This document shows, piece by piece, positions 6,244 through 7,721 of a stretch of 7,721 nucleotides of DNA. The notes beneath the pieces were generated by a model that did not search any database, was not told the DNA's origin, and saw only the letters and a list, made by a program, of their open reading frames with translations. Every line of letters begins with the position of its first letter. The first letter of the stretch is position 1. Source of the stretch: Halobacteriales archaeon QH_10_65_19 (GTDB taxonomy: Archaea > Halobacteriota > Halobacteria > Halobacteriales > Haloarculaceae); the NCBI GenBank assembly GCA_003022085.1, contig PXQK01000137.1:1-7721 (forward strand), read 5' to 3'. The translations under genes were made by a program, and so were the position numbers.

Positions 6244-6771
6244 GAACTGGGGTTCGACGTCGTCGCCCTCGACGAGCCGGACCATCCCGAAGAAGGCGAA
6301 ACAGCGCCGGACTTCGTGCGGCCGCTGGTCAACGACGAGTACTGGGAGGACATCGCCCTCTCGGAGCTGACCGCCGAGCGTCCGGTCGCACTCGTGTTCC
6401 ACCCTATGGACGGGGCATTCCCCGCGACGTACATCTGGAACGAACTGCGCGACAGAGGTGTCGACGAGTGCGACGCGACGATCGTCGGACTCTCCATCTC
6501 GACGCCCTACGAGCACAAGACGCTGATCGAGGAGCGCGGTCTTGAGGGGACCGACATCCGGTTTTTTTCCGACCCCGCCAACGGCGTCGCCGCGGAGTAC
6601 GGTATCGTCAACGACCTCGACGGAATGACCGGCGTCAGCGAACCGCGGCCCGCGACGTTCGTCGTCGACGAGGATCGGACTGTCCGGCACGCGTGGGTCG
6701 CCCGCGAGTGGCCGGAGTTCCCAGACTACGACGAGTTCGAGGCGGCGATCGAACGTGTCGCAGACGACTGA
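6241..6771 (+). CDS. Peroxiredoxin/AhpC-TSA-fold (redoxin) protein lacking the peroxidatic cysteine
   Basis: A 176-residue, strongly acidic soluble protein with the thioredoxin-like fold of the AhpC/TSA peroxiredoxins. APDFVRPLVN (22-31) is the usual N-terminal strand region, PVALVFHPMDGAF (48-60) is the strand and loop that carries the active site, IVGLSISTP (81-89) and RFFSDPANGVAAEYGI (107-122) are typical, and RPATFVVDEDRTVRHAW (136-152) keeps the conserved Arg136. In the PxxxTxxC motif the Thr and Cys positions are Ala59 and Ala62; the only cysteine is Cys77, further along. Classical peroxidase chemistry therefore looks impossible unless Cys77 substitutes. Its role may be regulatory, or it may serve as a binding partner for the upstream CPFC protein. 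The fold assignment is firm; the function is open. Two TTT codons create a T7 run at 6562-6568. Confidence 0.88.
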   Translation: MELGFDVVALDEPDHPEEGETAPDFVRPLVNDEYWEDIALSELTAERPVALVFHPMDGAFPATYIWNELRDRGVDECDATIVGLSISTPYEHKTLIEERGLEGTDIRFFSDPANGVAAEYGIVNDLDGMTGVSEPRPATFVVDEDRTVRHAWVAREWPEFPDYDEFEAAIERVADD

Positions 6772-6782
6772 CCACACAACCG

Positions 6783-7412
6783 ATGACCCACAACGGAGAC
6801 AGCACGACGGGCCCGGCGTCCGAGAGAGCAGGCGAATCGATCGCGGAGGCAGCCGATGCGATCCGGCACGGCCAGCCGATCGTCTACCCGACGGAGACGG
6901 TGTACGGGCTGGGTGCCGACGCAACCGACTCCGACGCCGTCGAACGGGTTTTCGCTGCCAAGAACCGCAACCGGGACAACCCGGTGTCGCTCGCGGTGCC
7001 GGACACAGACGCCGCGACGGAGTACACCGCGCCGACTGACCGCGAGTGGGCGTTCATGGAGGCGTTTCTCCCCGGTCCCGTCACGGTCGTACTGGAGCGG
7101 CGGCCGGTGGTGCCCGACGCGCTGACTGCCGGACGGGACCGCGTTGGCGTCCGGGTCCCGGACCACGACCGCGCGCTAGCGCTGCTCCGCGAGGTGTCGC
7201 CGGTCACGGCCACGAGCGCGAACGTGAGCGGCCGCCCGAGTGCGCGACGCGTAACCGAACTGGACGACCGGATCCGCGAGTACGCCACCGTCGTCGTCGA
7301 CGGCGGCGAGACGCCGGGCGGCGGGTCGACGGTCGTCGACGTGGCCCGCGAGCAGGTCCACCGGCGTGGGCCGCTCGCCGACGACATCGAGGCGTGGCTG
7401 GCCGAGCACTGA
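6783..7412 (+). CDS. Threonylcarbamoyl-AMP synthase, Sua5/YrdC/TsaC family
   Basis: A 209-residue cytosolic enzyme that makes L-threonylcarbamoyl-AMP from threonine, bicarbonate and ATP, the first step of t6A37 tRNA modification; the Kae1/Bud32 complex performs the transfer. Visible YrdC motifs are YPTETVYGLG (35-44), KNRNRDNP (60-67), PGPVTVVL (97-104), GVRVPDH (122-128), TSANVSG (144-150) and GSTVVD (181-186). The length fits a single YrdC domain as in TsaC, without the extra C-terminal domain of full-length Sua5. ATG 6783 is chosen because it lies 11 bases after the previous stop, and the first 15 residues are a disordered, polar extension typical of haloarchaeal proteins. No Shine-Dalgarno site is present, so translation may depend on the upstream gene. 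All catalytic motifs seem intact. The link to the redox genes is positional only. Confidence 0.93.
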   Translation: MTHNGDSTTGPASERAGESIAEAADAIRHGQPIVYPTETVYGLGADATDSDAVERVFAAKNRNRDNPVSLAVPDTDAATEYTAPTDREWAFMEAFLPGPVTVVLERRPVVPDALTAGRDRVGVRVPDHDRALALLREVSPVTATSANVSGRPSARRVTELDDRIREYATVVVDGGETPGGGSTVVDVAREQVHRRGPLADDIEAWLAEH

Positions 7413-7489
7413 GTGCTGTGGCTCGTCGCCACAAACGTGATGTGTCTGTACCAGAACAGTTCCCGTGTCATATGCGAGAGTACGCACAG

Positions 7490-7507
7490 CCGGGTCAGAC
7501 TACCCGG
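7490..7507. repeat. Perfect hairpin CCGGGT-6 nt-ACCCGG downstream of the Sua5-type gene
   Basis: CCGGGT (7490-7495) and ACCCGG (7502-7507) pair perfectly across the 6-base loop CAGACT. The hairpin starts 78 bases after the Sua5-type stop. No T-run follows, and archaeal termination depends mainly on T-rich tracts, so a role in 3' end processing or stability is only a guess. Confidence 0.35.
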
Positions 7508-7580
7508 ATCACAGGTCGGGCGGGTCCGATGGATCGATTCCGCGAACGGGTCGAAGCAACCGAGACCACCAACGCCACGC

Positions 7581-7603
7581 ACGGGTACGTTCGAACGGCC
7601 CGT
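7581..7603. repeat. Interrupted hairpin around palindrome CGTTCGAACG
   Basis: The outer arms ACGGG (7581-7585) and CCCGT (7599-7603) pair, and the inner CGTTCGAACG (7588-7597) is a perfect 10-base palindrome, giving a stem-loop with a small asymmetric internal loop. The TTCGAA core recalls a tRNA T-loop, but the flanking 5-bp stem does not pair, so it is not a tRNA. It abuts the direct repeat at 7608. Confidence 0.35.
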
Positions 7604-7607
7604 TAGT

Positions 7608-7648
7608 GATTCGTGAAAGGAATTGAGGATTCGTGAAGGGGAAGCCCC
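7608..7648 (+). repeat. 20-nt-phased direct repeat ending in a GGGG-AAG-CCCC hairpin; possible IS200/IS605-like end
   Basis: GATTCGTGAA occurs at 7608-7617 and again at 7628-7637, exactly 20 bases apart; including the following bases, 12 of 13 positions match. The second copy runs into GGGGAAGCCCC (7638-7648), then imperfect complementary arms CCCCCGA (7645-7651) and TCGAGGG (7661-7667). A GAAGCCC followed by a C-rich hairpin is reminiscent of right ends of IS200/IS605-family elements. No tnpA or tnpB coding remnant is seen upstream, so this may be a degenerate remnant or unrelated. Confidence 0.3.
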
Positions 7649-7721
7649 CGACCGCTCGACTCGAGGGCCTCGCTGCGCGCTTCGCTCTCCGCACCGCCCG
7701 CGAAGTGCTTGCGTCGGCCGT

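Larger units (their letters stand above)
7413..7721. other. Non-coding right end with hairpins and a repeat; no convincing gene
   Basis: No frame on either strand gives a protein with recognisable motifs or the acidic composition of the neighbouring genes. The left part is more A/T-rich than its surroundings. It contains hairpins at 7490-7507 and 7581-7603, and a direct repeat leading into a G-C hairpin at 7608-7648. From about 7661 to the edge it turns into GC-rich sequence with CGCTGCGCGCTTCGC-type runs, common between haloarchaeal genes. The next gene is presumably beyond the window. Confidence 0.6.

Noticed and set aside
6175..6924. Minus-strand frame of 249 codons opposite the peroxiredoxin-like gene
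   Set aside because: The plus strand carries clear peroxiredoxin-fold and Sua5 motifs; this frame shows none.
7581..7603. tRNA fragment based on the GTTCGAA-like loop
   Set aside because: The bases on either side of the loop do not form a 5-bp T-stem, and no acceptor, D or anticodon arms can be placed upstream.
7472..7606. Possible 44-codon small protein (MREYAQPGQT...)
   Set aside because: No ribosome site, no promoter at a good distance and no recognisable motif. A second frame is equally open over the same bases. It could be a gene remnant, but cannot be supported.
7509..7694. Minus-strand 61-codon frame
   Set aside because: Arg/Trp-rich, basic composition unlike haloarchaeal proteins; it overlaps the direct repeat and hairpins.

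Overview
The window looks like chromosomal DNA of a haloarchaeon (class Halobacteria), genus not determined. The signs are high G+C with G/C-ending codons, strongly acidic (Asp/Glu-rich) soluble proteins, a fused Fe-S nuclease/SF1 helicase of the Dna2 type common in haloarchaea, and A/T-rich TATA-like elements about 27-30 nt before several start codons instead of Shine-Dalgarno sites. No CRISPR array, tRNA, rRNA or intact transposase is visible.

Left block, minus strand: a 132-codon acidic protein with a winged-helix-like C-terminus (2591-2989) is followed by a large Dna2-like protein that runs off the left edge (2529 down to 1). The latter carries an N-terminal OB-like segment, a Cas4/RecB nuclease with four Fe-S cysteines, and a UvrD/Upf1-like helicase. 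The two probably form one transcription unit for DNA replication or repair.

Middle block: a PiT-family phosphate transporter homologue (3171-4355, plus) and a CNNM/CorC-type membrane protein with CBS domains (4357-5850, minus) converge tail to tail with one base between their stop codons. Each has a short dyad between a TATA-like element and the start codon.

Right block, plus strand: a tight cluster of a glutaredoxin/GST-N-like thioredoxin-fold protein (CPFC motif, 5936-6241), a peroxiredoxin-fold protein lacking the peroxidatic cysteine (6241-6771), and a single-domain Sua5/YrdC/TsaC threonylcarbamoyl-AMP synthase (6783-7412). The first two overlap at TGATG, with a strong Shine-Dalgarno site inside the upstream gene. 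The last 309 bases (7413-7721) hold no convincing gene, but contain hairpins and a 20-nt-phased direct repeat running into a sequence that resembles an IS200/IS605-type end.

The most interesting points are the coupled glutaredoxin-like and cysteine-substituted peroxiredoxin pair, the transporter that lacks the usual GAND aspartates, and the winged-helix partner of the Dna2-like enzyme. Nothing here can be shown to be a wholly new system from sequence alone.
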